This document shows positions 7,820 through 16,835 of a DNA stretch of 45,574 nt, one piece after another. Where the stretch lies: contig JADFYW010000023.1 of NCBI GenBank assembly GCA_015232855.1, forward strand, positions 1 through 45,574, given 5' to 3'. The position numbers and the translations under genes are program-made. The stretch is from Fibrobacteria bacterium. GTDB taxonomy: Bacteria; Fibrobacterota; Fibrobacteria; UBA11236; JADFYW01. How positions within the stretch are numbered: the stretch's first letter is position 1; the number at the start of each line of letters is the position of its first letter. The notes beneath the pieces were generated by a model. The model made no database searches, was not told the origin of the DNA, and saw only the letters and a list, made by a program, of their open reading frames with translations.

Positions 7820-10015
7820 ATGAATATCAGACGATTTGGTACTTTTGAAGGGGTGTTTACTCCATCCTTACTCACCATCCTTGGGGTTATCATGTATCTG
7901 AGGCTTGGTTGGGTCGTGGGTCATGCCGGGGTGGGAGGGGCTATTCTCATCATTCTGCTTTCTAAACTGGTAACCCTTACAACCGGACTTTCTATTGCCA
8001 GTCTCGCGACGAATGTGCGTGTGGGTACCGGGGGGACCTATAACCTTATATCCCGTTCTTTGGGGTTGGAAGTGGGGGGGGCGATAGGTCTTCCCCTGTA
8101 TATATCTCTTGCCCTTGGTGGAGCCATGTACATAATTGGGTTCACTGAAGCCTGGGCGGCAATTTATCCGGCTCATAATCCTAAGATTGTTGCAAGTATT
8201 ATACTGGTTTCACTGGCAGTTATTTCAATTATCAGTGCTAAATTTGCCATGCGCATTCAGTTTGTTATTATGACGGTAATCTTTGCCTCACTCTTTTCCT
8301 TTTTACTTGGTAAGGCGCCTGATATACAAGTGGGTGCGGTATGGGGTGAATTTAAAGAATATTCTTTTTGGGCATTGTTTGCGATATTTTTCCCGGCTGT
8401 AACGGGCATTGAAGCTGGCGCTGCCATGTCCGGGGAACTCAAAAACCCGAAAAAAAGCCTGCCCTTAGGTATTCTTGGGTCCGTTGGCATCTCTTTAGTT
8501 CTCTATGTTGGAATAGCGTACTGGTATGGCAGGATGGCCTCGCCGGAAAGCCTTAAAACCAATTATACCATTATTATGGATGTCTCACGCTGGAAAATAC
8601 CGGTGATAGCAGCTATTCTTGGGGCAACTCTGTCTTCGGCTCTTGGCAGTATACTTGGTGCTCCGAGGACATTGAAAGCACTGGGGCAAGATGGCATGCT
8701 TCCTTTTAAAAAACTGTGGACCTATGAGACAAAAAATGGAGAGCCTGTGCTTGCCCTTCTATTTACCGCCCTTGTTATAGAGGGGCTTGTGTTAACAGTT
8801 AATTTAAATACTATCGCTCCCTTGTTAACGATGTTCTTCCTCATTACCTATGCCACCGTTAATGTAGTCGTGGCTGTGGAACAGGGCATCGGTATTTTCA
8901 CCTTCCGGCCGGGTTTTAAAATCCCCATTCTGATACCGATTATTGGGGCTCTTTGGTGTATCATCGTTATGTTTCTCATTGATCCGGTATTCGCGGGTGC
9001 AGCTATGTTTATAATAGTCGCGTTGTATCTGTACCAGGTGAAGCGAGGATTGGTGTCAAAGTTTGGGGATGTACGCTCAGGCCTGTTTAATGCCCTCGCA
9101 GAATGGGCCCTGCAAATATCGATGAAGCTTCCAAAAAGCCCAAAGACCTGGAAATTAAATCTGCTTGTACCAGTGGAAGACCCAAAAAATTGGAGACATA
9201 TGTTGCCACTGGTTCGTAATCTTCTTCATCCCAAAGGGACAGCACGTTTTATTACCGTTCGTATCACTGAAACCGGTATGGAAGATAAGGTAGTGAACTT
9301 GGTGAAATTGTTAGTGAAAAAAAATGAAGAGCTCGAACAGGAAATCGAGGGATCAGAAATAGTACTTGTAGAGAACGATTTGGAAGAGTTGTTAGTACCC
9401 CTTCGGGAAGAAAATATTTTTATCTCATCTACTGTTCTTGAAGCCGACTCCTTTATTGAGACCTGGAGTGTGGTGGCTCAGAATATGAAAGAAGCGTTTT
9501 TTCCACCTAACGCAGTACTCTTAAGTATGAGTGATGAAAAGGCAAAGCGGAGAAATCTTGAAAAGATGATTGCCATAGCTGCCCGGGAAGAAATGGGTAT
9601 ACTCCTCTTGTATATTGATCCAAAAGCCGGGTGGGGAAACCAGAAGGTGATAAACATCTGGTTTCAAATAGGGTTTTATGGGGAGGATCTGTTACTTTTA
9701 ACCGGGATGCAGCTTGCACAAAACTGGGACGCGTCAATACGCCTCATATCTGTGGTTGAAAAGGAGTCTGATTATGAGAAAGCGGACAGAGTCCTGCAAG
9801 CTATTGGCGAGCGGGCCCGCATGCCCAAAGATACAGAGTACGCCATTTTTACCGGTGATGTTCATGACTATTTTTCTAAGGGCCCAGCCGCTGATTTAAA
9901 CCTGTTTAGAATGCTTGACCCTCCAGACTGGAGGCGGATGCAGGTTATTGCAGAACAGGTGAAGACCAGTTGTCTGTTTATCAAAGACTCGGGCACAGAA
10001 GATGTGAAAGCCTGA
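7820..10015 (+). CDS. SLC12-type (cation-chloride cotransporter-like) APC-superfamily permease
   Basis: A 731-residue integral membrane protein. Residues ~10-405 contain about 12 hydrophobic helices. They start with the family's TFEGVFTPSLLTILGVIMYL stretch and include the VGTGGTYNLISRSLG and FPAVTGIEAGAAMSGEL segments characteristic of SLC12-like permeases (Na-K-Cl and K-Cl cotransporter relatives). Residues ~425-731 are a soluble C-terminal domain with two universal-stress-like alpha/beta halves (LNLLVPVEDPKNWRHMLPLV and later EEMGILLLYIDPKAG), as in prokaryotic SLC12 homologues. The substrate cannot be read from sequence; amino acids or K+/Cl- are both possible. Single gene with flanking intergenic spaces. 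Confidence 0.87.
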   Translation: MNIRRFGTFEGVFTPSLLTILGVIMYLRLGWVVGHAGVGGAILIILLSKLVTLTTGLSIASLATNVRVGTGGTYNLISRSLGLEVGGAIGLPLYISLALGGAMYIIGFTEAWAAIYPAHNPKIVASIILVSLAVISIISAKFAMRIQFVIMTVIFASLFSFLLGKAPDIQVGAVWGEFKEYSFWALFAIFFPAVTGIEAGAAMSGELKNPKKSLPLGILGSVGISLVLYVGIAYWYGRMASPESLKTNYTIIMDVSRWKIPVIAAILGATLSSALGSILGAPRTLKALGQDGMLPFKKLWTYETKNGEPVLALLFTALVIEGLVLTVNLNTIAPLLTMFFLITYATVNVVVAVEQGIGIFTFRPGFKIPILIPIIGALWCIIVMFLIDPVFAGAAMFIIVALYLYQVKRGLVSKFGDVRSGLFNALAEWALQISMKLPKSPKTWKLNLLVPVEDPKNWRHMLPLVRNLLHPKGTARFITVRITETGMEDKVVNLVKLLVKKNEELEQEIEGSEIVLVENDLEELLVPLREENIFISSTVLEADSFIETWSVVAQNMKEAFFPPNAVLLSMSDEKAKRRNLEKMIAIAAREEMGILLLYIDPKAGWGNQKVINIWFQIGFYGEDLLLLTGMQLAQNWDASIRLISVVEKESDYEKADRVLQAIGERARMPKDTEYAIFTGDVHDYFSKGPAADLNLFRMLDPPDWRRMQVIAEQVKTSCLFIKDSGTEDVKA

Positions 10016-10049
10016 AACGATAAACACTTACCGTCCCGGGCAATCTTTT

Positions 10050-11279
10050 TTACAACAGTTTTTTCAGTTCTTTCTGTTTGTCTTTTGGCAGGGGCATCGC
10101 CTCATTAAGTAATGTTACGAGTTCTCCGGGAGTTGTTTCAATGGACTGCCGCAGCATCTTAAAGCAAAAGGCTTTAACAGGATTATTGGCTTTTTCAAAA
10201 TCGGGAAGATACTTGTTTATATTAAGGGCAATGGTATCAAAAGTCTTTCTTTGGGCCTTCTCTTTGGTTCCGGCGGCTTTACCCTGGTAAGGATAAACCT
10301 GGTTAGTTTTCCATATCTCAACCTGGCTTTTGGCCTTTTCAACATTTTTAGAAGCAAAGTATTCTTGAGCTGTTTCCGTTCCGGCCATAATAGCTTCTTG
10401 TAGTTCTTCAATGTTGTCAGGAAAAAAGAGAAGCCCTCCATCATTCATTTTTCGGTAAAAATCTGATTTAAGATATACCGAATAAGAGCAGTCGCCTACG
10501 CCTTTTATTTTCCTGTCGTATCTTTCAAGGGGAAAGCCGGCACTGTCGCTGAAAAAGGTGTCTTTGAGTGTAATTCCCTTCCATTGAATCAATTCGATTT
10601 CATGGGTATAGGTCTGACCTTCGTATTTGATGGTGCTTAAAGCCAGGCGCTTATGACTTTCGATAACTTTTTTTGCTTCCAACTTTTTTTCATCAACAGT
10701 GATATTGACATTGGGATAATGTACGAGATAAAGGGCGAATATGGGCGTGATTTTTTCGAGTGCCACATCTTCTTCAAAAAACTTTTGGTTTTTGTCTATA
10801 TTGGAAATCGTCACCGTGACCCCTGTAGGCGCATCAGAATCCACTTCATGAGGCTCGGTAATATTAAAACTTTTGATATTCTCAATGCTTCCCGATATTT
10901 TGAAGGAAAATTTCTTGAGTCCATCAGTGTAGACTGAGGTCCACTCTACCATATTTCCCAATCCGAAGGCTCTGAACCTGCCCTGGCCTCCCTGGCCATG
11001 TATGAAACGCCCGATATTGGGTGACTTATGAATATTGCGCTTCCACGAGCCGCCCAAAAAGCTGAAAAGGGTGGCCGCCTCAGTCCTGTTGAATGCATGG
11101 CCATCGTCAATAATCCGGATTTGCTGGGTTGCCAGTTCGTTACGCTCAAATTCTACTGTGACATTCCTGGACTCTGCGTCCAGTGCGTTCCAGATTATCT
11201 CTGCCAGGGCCTTTTCCGGGCTTATGGATGCCAGCTTTGAGATATGGTCATGTTGTACATCAACTTGAATAGTTTGCAT
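10050..11279 (-). CDS. GHKL/Hsp90-like ATP-binding protein
   Basis: A 409-residue cytoplasmic protein with an N-terminal Bergerat (GHKL) ATPase fold. Visible elements are the N box (E27-IIWNALDA, N31), the G1 box (IIDDGHAF, D58-G60) and a Gly-rich lid (GRFIHGQGGQGRFRAFGLG, 90-108). A beta-rich middle segment (~120-280) and a helical C-terminus follow. It resembles the ATPases of the Hsp90, MutL and MORC class but is not a histidine kinase (no H box) and not MutL. No partner gene is adjacent. Such proteins often work in DNA or nucleoprotein handling or in defence, but no function can be assigned here. Confidence 0.75.
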   Translation of the reverse strand: MQTIQVDVQHDHISKLASISPEKALAEIIWNALDAESRNVTVEFERNELATQQIRIIDDGHAFNRTEAATLFSFLGGSWKRNIHKSPNIGRFIHGQGGQGRFRAFGLGNMVEWTSVYTDGLKKFSFKISGSIENIKSFNITEPHEVDSDAPTGVTVTISNIDKNQKFFEEDVALEKITPIFALYLVHYPNVNITVDEKKLEAKKVIESHKRLALSTIKYEGQTYTHEIELIQWKGITLKDTFFSDSAGFPLERYDRKIKGVGDCSYSVYLKSDFYRKMNDGGLLFFPDNIEELQEAIMAGTETAQEYFASKNVEKAKSQVEIWKTNQVYPYQGKAAGTKEKAQRKTFDTIALNINKYLPDFEKANNPVKAFCFKMLRQSIETTPGELVTLLNEAMPLPKDKQKELKKLL

Positions 11280-11343
11280 GGTGGTTCCTTTTCGTTTTCA
11301 GAGGATAAAAATATCAAACTTCATGGAGTTATGGTAAGTAAAT

Positions 11344-11535
11344 TTGATTATTTTCAAATTGCTGCCATTTTTTAATAACTATGGAAAAAGGTTAACAAAA
11401 TCCCCAAAAATATATTTTGTGGAAGTGGGGCTAGCCGTGTATCTTCTCGGTCTGGAAACACCAGATCAAATTGAAAGAGATCCCCTTCCTGGCTGGATAG
11501 ACTATAATCTTTTCTTAGGTAACAAAAACTGAGTA
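11344..11535 (+). pseudogene. remnant of an AAA ATPase C-terminal DUF4143 domain
   Basis: A 62-codon open frame whose first ~45 residues (FFNNYGKRLTKSPKIYFVEV, followed by GLAVYLLGLETPDQIERDPL) match the characteristic core of the DUF4143 domain at the C-terminus of ATPases that carry an N-terminal AAA_14 domain. The frame then runs out into unrelated residues. The ATPase domain (normally ~250 residues upstream) and the restriction-endonuclease-like end are both missing, and no start codon with a ribosome-binding site is present. This is a relic of a full gene of about 380-450 codons. Confidence 0.6.
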
Positions 11536-11557
11536 CATGTGAATTCTTTTCATGTTA

Positions 11558-11575
11558 TGCGCAATTTTTTGCGCA
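11558..11575. promoter_or_regulatory. palindrome upstream of sigma-54 promoter (candidate activator site)
   Basis: Perfect 7-bp inverted repeat TGCGCAA-TTTT-TTGCGCA centred about 50 bp upstream of the -24 element at 11616. Its layout resembles NtrC-family upstream activator sites (TGCAC..N..GTGCA type). Which activator binds is unknown. Confidence 0.5.
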
Positions 11576-11615
11576 ACGTAAACGATAAAACGGTAGTATT
11601 GTCTTTCTTTGGCTT

Positions 11616-11631
11616 TGGCATGGTATTTGCG
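11616..11631 (+). promoter_or_regulatory. sigma-54 type -24/-12 promoter of the radical SAM cluster
   Basis: Sequence TGGCATGGTATTTGCG with GG (11617-11618) and GC (11629-11630) separated by exactly 10 bases, the invariant sigma-54 spacing. Transcription would start near 11642, about 155 bases before the first radical SAM gene. A perfect palindrome lies ~45 bp upstream. There is no competing sigma-70 element as good in this gap. Confidence 0.6.
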
Positions 11632-11796
11632 TGATTCAGTTAAATGTAACATCTAATGAAATGTCGTTATAAATACAAATTAAGGTATATTTTTATGAAA
11701 ACAATTCTTAACTTTACTTTTGTCTTTATTTCAAGGGGCTTTTATTTGTCAGAGAATTTAACTGCCCATTTCACCTTTATTCTATAATTATTTTTC

Positions 11797-13116
11797 ATGG
11801 TCAAAATTCTCTTAGTCTTACCTGATGCGCATATCCACCGGCTTAAGATTGGCAGGTTCAAGATTTCTTTCAGGGAAGCGCCTCTGACGCTTACTACTTT
11901 AGCAGCTCTTGTGCCTCCTGAACTGAATATGGATGTAAAGATTATTGATGAAAGTATAGAAGATATTCCTTTTAACGAATCCTTTGATCTGGTAGGGATT
12001 TCCTGCTTAACGGGTACCGCTAACAGGGCTTATGCTATTGCTGACCAATTCAGTAATTTGGGAAGTACGGTGGTATTGGGAGGAGTACATCTGTCCCTTA
12101 TTCCCGAAGAAGCCCGGGAGCATGCTCATTCAGTTGTAATTGGTTTTGCTGAGGAGCTCTGGCCACAATTATTGCGGGATTTTGTTCATGGGGTTCTAAA
12201 AAAGGAATACAAATCTGACAGGGTATGTCTGGAGAACCTACCGGTACCCCGGCGTGATTTACAAAAGAAATTTGGTTATATGATGCCTAATACGGTATTT
12301 GCCACCCGTGGTTGCAGAGGAGCATGTGATTTTTGTACCGTCCCTTCTGTTCCTTTTGGATGGCATATGCGCCCGGTGGATAATGTGATTGATGAGATAG
12401 CTGCTTTAAATGGTAAACGGTTCACCTTTAATGATGTTAATCTCCTGGATAACCGGGAATACGCTATATCGCTTTTTAAAAAGATGAAACCCCTGAAAAA
12501 GAAATGGGGCGGATTGGTTTCCACGCGGATTGGGCAGGATGAGGAAATGCTGGATCTTATGTCGGAAAGTGGTTGTATTTATCTGCTTATAGGCTTTGAA
12601 TCTGTTCTACGTACAGCCACTACCCAAATTAACAAAGGTTTTAATGATCCAAACAAATATGCTGCTCTCATGCAGATGATGCATGCACGGAACATTATAG
12701 TCCAGGGTTGTTTTATTTTTGGCTGTGATGACGATGGACCTGGGATTTTTGAAAGAACGGTTAATATGGTTAATGAACTAAAAATCGATATACCCCGGTA
12801 TGCAATTTATACTCCCTATCCTAAAACGGCTGCCTTTCGCAAATTGATGTCTCAAGATAGACTCTTACATTTTAATTGGGATCATTATGATACGCAACAT
12901 GTAGTGTTTCGGCCTGCACAGATGACTCCTGAAGAGCTGGACAAGGGGTTTCGGTGGGCATATAAAAAGACCTTCGGACTTTCTTCCATAACCAAACGTC
13001 TTTCTTTCAAACGATCTTTTCCCGTATTACTGGCGGGAAATCTGGCCTATCGTATGTATTGCAATCGTTTGGATAATGATACATCCAGATTGTTCACCGG
13101 GCAAAATGTGAAATGA
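11797..13116 (+). CDS. B12-binding-domain radical SAM protein (copy 1)
   Basis: A 439-residue enzyme with an N-terminal Rossmann-like B12-binding domain (~1-135: LLVLPD, VLGGVHLSLIPEE) and a radical SAM core with the C173-x3-C177-x2-C180 cluster motif (RGCRGACDFC). The GEGE element common after the B12 domain is changed to GFAEELW. The C-terminal region carries the usual YTPYPKTA and late-helix segments. Members of this superfamily methylate, cyclise or rearrange inert carbons in anaerobes. It is the first gene of the cluster, downstream of a sigma-54-type promoter, with no strong ribosome-binding site. It overlaps the next, closely related gene by 4 bases. The substrate is unknown. Confidence 0.88.
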   Translation: MVKILLVLPDAHIHRLKIGRFKISFREAPLTLTTLAALVPPELNMDVKIIDESIEDIPFNESFDLVGISCLTGTANRAYAIADQFSNLGSTVVLGGVHLSLIPEEAREHAHSVVIGFAEELWPQLLRDFVHGVLKKEYKSDRVCLENLPVPRRDLQKKFGYMMPNTVFATRGCRGACDFCTVPSVPFGWHMRPVDNVIDEIAALNGKRFTFNDVNLLDNREYAISLFKKMKPLKKKWGGLVSTRIGQDEEMLDLMSESGCIYLLIGFESVLRTATTQINKGFNDPNKYAALMQMMHARNIIVQGCFIFGCDDDGPGIFERTVNMVNELKIDIPRYAIYTPYPKTAAFRKLMSQDRLLHFNWDHYDTQHVVFRPAQMTPEELDKGFRWAYKKTFGLSSITKRLSFKRSFPVLLAGNLAYRMYCNRLDNDTSRLFTGQNVK

Positions 13117-14438
13117 ATATTTTGCTTATACTTCCTTCCGATAGTACCTATCGCTATGGTGGCTTTTTCCGTAGATCTTTGAGCTATGCACCACTCACAC
13201 TTACCACTTTGGCTGCCCTTGTCCCTCCGGAGTTAAATGCCAGAGTGGATATGATTGATGAAGGGGTACAACGTTCTGAATATGCTGATATCAGATATGA
13301 TGTTGTGGGAATTACTTGTGTGGCCTCTTCGGCACCCAGAGCCTATTCCCTTTGCAGGCAATTTAAAAAAAAAGGGGCGCTTACGGTTTTGGGGGGAATC
13401 CATGTTACTTTGAATCCTGATGAAGCCTCCAAAGTTGCAGATGTTGTAGTATCTGGGCCTGCAGATGATGTCTGGCCCGCTCTATTACGGAGTGTACATA
13501 AACAGGAACCACTTCAAAAAAAATACTATGGATCTTTTTCAGGGCAGCTTTCCAAACCACTTCCCCGCAGAGATTTGTTACCCGCTGCTCGTTATTTGCG
13601 TATACCCACAATTATGGCTTCGCAGGGCTGTTTGAATCATTGCAGCTTTTGCTCAATTCAACAAGTATATAAAGGTGCTAAGTATACACGGCCGGTTGCA
13701 GATGTTATTGATGAAATTCGCATACTTGGAAAACGAAGAATCCTTTTTTTGGATCCTCATTTAACTGCTGATACGGAGTATGCCCGGGAACTGTTCGAAG
13801 CTCTGATACCACTTAATATTCGTTGGGCTGGTCTTGCTACTTCAGAGATCGCTTTTCAGGAGCCTATATTTTCTCTTATGGTAAAAAGCGGATGTGAAGG
13901 CCTGCTGGTTGGTTTTGAATCTGCTTCTCAGGCCAGTTTGAATGGTGCAAATAAGGGCTTTCACCAGACTGACCGGTTCGCAGAAGCTATGCATCGGTTT
14001 CATCAACATAAAATTCTTATTTTGGGTTGTTTTGTATTAGGATTTGATGAAGACCAGAGAGAAACCCTTATGGAACTGCCTGACCTTGTTGATTATTGGA
14101 AGATGGATTTGCCCCGCTTTGCGGTTTTGACACCGTTCCCAGGGACTCCACTTTATGAAAAGTTTACGCAGGAAGAACGTATAATCAATTATGATCTCCG
14201 GTATTACGACTGTGAACATGTGGTATTTAAGCCCCACTACTTCAGTCCGGAGCAATTAAGACAGGCATATATTGACATAAACCAACAAACCTTTAAATTG
14301 AAACGAATTATGAACAGAAGTTTACGGGCCCGGCGCAGTTCACTTCTCACTTTTGCCAGTAACCTGGGATTTAGGCGACTGTCCTCTACGATTGATAAAC
14401 GTCACCAGTCTCTTGTTTCAGGAACAACAGTAAAGTAA
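13113..14438 (+). CDS. B12-binding-domain radical SAM protein (copy 2)
   Basis: A 441-residue paralogue of the preceding protein: both share the APLTLTTLAALVPPEL stretch and have cluster cysteines at identical positions (C173, C177, C180; QGCLNHCSFC). It has an N-terminal B12-binding-like domain with VLGGIHVTLNPDEA, and the GEGE element is degraded to GPADDVW. The radical SAM barrel follows, with VGFESASQ and LTPFPGTPLYEKF segments typical of the family. The ATGA overlap with copy 1 indicates translational coupling. The pair looks like a tandem duplication that has diverged in substrate. Confidence 0.88.
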   Translation: MNILLILPSDSTYRYGGFFRRSLSYAPLTLTTLAALVPPELNARVDMIDEGVQRSEYADIRYDVVGITCVASSAPRAYSLCRQFKKKGALTVLGGIHVTLNPDEASKVADVVVSGPADDVWPALLRSVHKQEPLQKKYYGSFSGQLSKPLPRRDLLPAARYLRIPTIMASQGCLNHCSFCSIQQVYKGAKYTRPVADVIDEIRILGKRRILFLDPHLTADTEYARELFEALIPLNIRWAGLATSEIAFQEPIFSLMVKSGCEGLLVGFESASQASLNGANKGFHQTDRFAEAMHRFHQHKILILGCFVLGFDEDQRETLMELPDLVDYWKMDLPRFAVLTPFPGTPLYEKFTQEERIINYDLRYYDCEHVVFKPHYFSPEQLRQAYIDINQQTFKLKRIMNRSLRARRSSLLTFASNLGFRRLSSTIDKRHQSLVSGTTVK

Positions 14439-14444
14439 AAGATT

Positions 14445-15536
14445 ATGGGATATTGCCTGGCAGAAGATAAACATGATACCCAATTGAGAAGTATTCTCAG
14501 GGATGCCCCCATGCCAGGGCCGGTCCGGATAGCATATTGCCGTGAGCCGAATTATTTCCTGGGGACATCAGTATGCAGCAAGGAAAGTCAGACCCTGATA
14601 TATGAAAACCAGGGAACGGTTGAAGCAATGAGTTGTCGTAGCTTAAAACCAATGTTCATTAATGGCGAACAACAAAATTTTGGCTATCTGAGTGGTCTCA
14701 GACTGAATCCAACGGTCCGTAATACCATGGTTTTGGGTCGTGGATATAAAGCATTAAAGGCGCTCCATAATGATGGCAATTCGCTGGCATATTTAAGTAC
14801 GATTACCCGAGACAATATCATGGCAAAGAAGATTCTGACGAGCAAGAGGGCCGGGCTTCCTGTATACCATGATCTTGGCCAATATACGACTTTTTGTGTT
14901 CTTTTTAACCGATTTCGTAAATACAAATCGGGTCAGTACCGTATAGTTCAGGGAGGAGAAGTCCCACTTGAGACAATTACTCTATTCCTGAGAGAACAAG
15001 GAAAAAACAGACAATTTTATCCCTGTTACCAGCCAGAAGATTTTAACAGTTCTTATCTCAGAGACTTTCGAAGAGAGGACCTCTATCTGGCCATGAAGGG
15101 CCAGGAAATTATTGGAGTAGTGGGGGCCTGGGATCAGAGTGGGTTTAAGCAGTTTCATATACATGGCTATAGCCCGGTTGTTAAAATGACTAAACCCGTG
15201 GTAAATACCTTTCTTCGTCTTTTTGGATTTAGTAGTTTTCCAGAGCCAGGTTCAACATTAAGGCAGTTTACTTTATCATTCGTATGTATAAAGGATGAGA
15301 ACCCGGATATTTTAGCTTCACTTTTACAATCAGTATATCAGGACAAACAAAAACAGGGATACCATAGTTTTTTATGTGGATTCCATGAGAAGGATTCTTT
15401 ACAAAAAGTATTGAAGCCGTTTTTCTCTATTCGTTATCATACCACATTATATCTGGTATATTGGCCTGACAAAGGGGGCTTTAATCCTGGGAGTCTTGAT
15501 GGTCGTCTGCCTTATCTTGAATTGGCTGCATTATGA
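14445..15536 (+). CDS. GNAT-like acyltransferase-fold protein (long form)
   Basis: A 363-residue soluble protein. The N-terminal third looks like an N-acyltransferase fold (VEAMSCRSLKPMFINGEQQ, then YLSGLRLNP and GRGYKALKAL, corresponding to the acetyl-CoA loop region). A second half has the AMKGQEIIGVVGAWDQSGFK segment of GNAT-type folds. It probably transfers an acyl group to an amine, but no catalytic residue is certain. It sits 6 bases after radical SAM copy 2. A shorter relative occupies the same position after the second radical SAM pair (20243-20971). Confidence 0.6.
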   Translation: MGYCLAEDKHDTQLRSILRDAPMPGPVRIAYCREPNYFLGTSVCSKESQTLIYENQGTVEAMSCRSLKPMFINGEQQNFGYLSGLRLNPTVRNTMVLGRGYKALKALHNDGNSLAYLSTITRDNIMAKKILTSKRAGLPVYHDLGQYTTFCVLFNRFRKYKSGQYRIVQGGEVPLETITLFLREQGKNRQFYPCYQPEDFNSSYLRDFRREDLYLAMKGQEIIGVVGAWDQSGFKQFHIHGYSPVVKMTKPVVNTFLRLFGFSSFPEPGSTLRQFTLSFVCIKDENPDILASLLQSVYQDKQKQGYHSFLCGFHEKDSLQKVLKPFFSIRYHTTLYLVYWPDKGGFNPGSLDGRLPYLELAAL

Positions 15537-15621
15537 AAGAACAACAAATCATGGCTGTACTAATTCTGGCATATATTTTTAAATTCTCATTTGTTGGAAG
15601 TGGTGGAATAAGGAGTGATGA

Positions 15622-16833
15622 ATGATACATTTTACCATGCCTCTTAATTGGCAGGATGATTACTTTGAACTGATAGACTTTAATCAGGTATCTGAAGTAT
15701 ATGGCAAGCTTCGGGAGGATTTCCCTGGAGGGGGAAAGTCGTCTATGGCCCAGGCCGAACCATCCCGGCAAGAGGTCGCGCGAACGGTTACTGAAGCGCA
15801 TAACAGGAACATGGAATTCAATTATCTTATCAATAGTACCTGTATTGGAAATATGGAGCTTACCCGCAAAGGGTATAAACAGATAAGAAAACTGCTCGAT
15901 TGGCTGTCTGATATTAAGGTTGACCGTATTACGCTTGCTCTTCCCTTTCTGGTTGAGATGGTTCATAAACAGTATCCAAACTTTAAAATAAATGTATCCA
16001 CTCAGGCTGGAGTGAATACCCTTGAAAGCGTTAAGTATTGGGAGGATATCGGTGCAAATGCAATTACCCTTTCTCATGTTGATATGAACCGGGACTTTAA
16101 AGAGTTGCGAAGAATTGCCGAAAATACGGATATTGAATTGCAACTTATTGCTAATATGACCTGCAAACGCAGGTGCCCATATTCAACTCTGCATGGAAAT
16201 TTTAATGCCCATTCCTCCCAAACCTGGGCAAAAACAAATCGATACAACATGGATTATTATTTTATTTCCTGCCTGGCCAGGAACTTTTCTGATCCTTTAA
16301 GTATTATCAAATCAAATTGGATCAGGCCGGAAGATCTCTCACTTTATGAATCTTTGGGTATCAACAAATTCAAGATTGTGGAACGCGGACTCACCTCCCG
16401 GGCCCTGGCCAAAATTATTAAAGCCTATGCTGCCCGAAGTTATACGGGTAACTTTATAGACCTTTTTCCTACGATGTCAAAATATGTTTACATCGAAAAA
16501 CAAAATTTTATGAGATCGGTAAAAGAGCTGTTCCGTATGTCTTATGTGAATATTTTTAAAATGAAAGATGTTCTGAAACGCTGGGAAGAGCTTAAAAAAT
16601 CAAAACATTATTTTGAAGATCTTGGTATATATATAGACAATAAATCATTGGATGGCGTACTAGAGGAATTTATGCGTAAAGACTGCCTGAATCGCAGTTG
16701 CCATGGCTGTGACTATTGTACAAAACTGGCAAAGGAACGTGTTACTATCGCATCGGGAGAAGCGCAACACCAAAAAGATATCAAGAACCTTCAGGCAGTT
16801 TTAGATAACCTTATTTCCGGAGCTTATTTCTAA
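15622..16833 (+). CDS. U32 peptidase-family Fe-S protein
   Basis: A 403-residue protein of the peptidase U32 family (YhbU/UbiU/RlhA/TrhP relatives), with the barrel segments VDRITLALPFLVEMV, NVSTQAGVNTLESVKYW and GANAITLSHVDMNRDFKEL. The family's Fe-S cysteines are visible as C181-x3-C185 (TCKRRCPYS) and C217. An extra C-terminal Cys cluster is at C355, C360, C363 and C366 (CLNRSCHGCDYC). Characterised U32 proteins are O2-independent hydroxylases of quinone precursors or RNA rather than proteases, so a hydroxylation step in this cluster is plausible. It starts at ATG 15622 with an AAGGAG site. There are 85 bases before it and 2 bases after it to the membrane-protein gene. Confidence 0.8.
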   Translation: MIHFTMPLNWQDDYFELIDFNQVSEVYGKLREDFPGGGKSSMAQAEPSRQEVARTVTEAHNRNMEFNYLINSTCIGNMELTRKGYKQIRKLLDWLSDIKVDRITLALPFLVEMVHKQYPNFKINVSTQAGVNTLESVKYWEDIGANAITLSHVDMNRDFKELRRIAENTDIELQLIANMTCKRRCPYSTLHGNFNAHSSQTWAKTNRYNMDYYFISCLARNFSDPLSIIKSNWIRPEDLSLYESLGINKFKIVERGLTSRALAKIIKAYAARSYTGNFIDLFPTMSKYVYIEKQNFMRSVKELFRMSYVNIFKMKDVLKRWEELKKSKHYFEDLGIYIDNKSLDGVLEEFMRKDCLNRSCHGCDYCTKLAKERVTIASGEAQHQKDIKNLQAVLDNLISGAYF

Positions 16834-16835
16834 TT

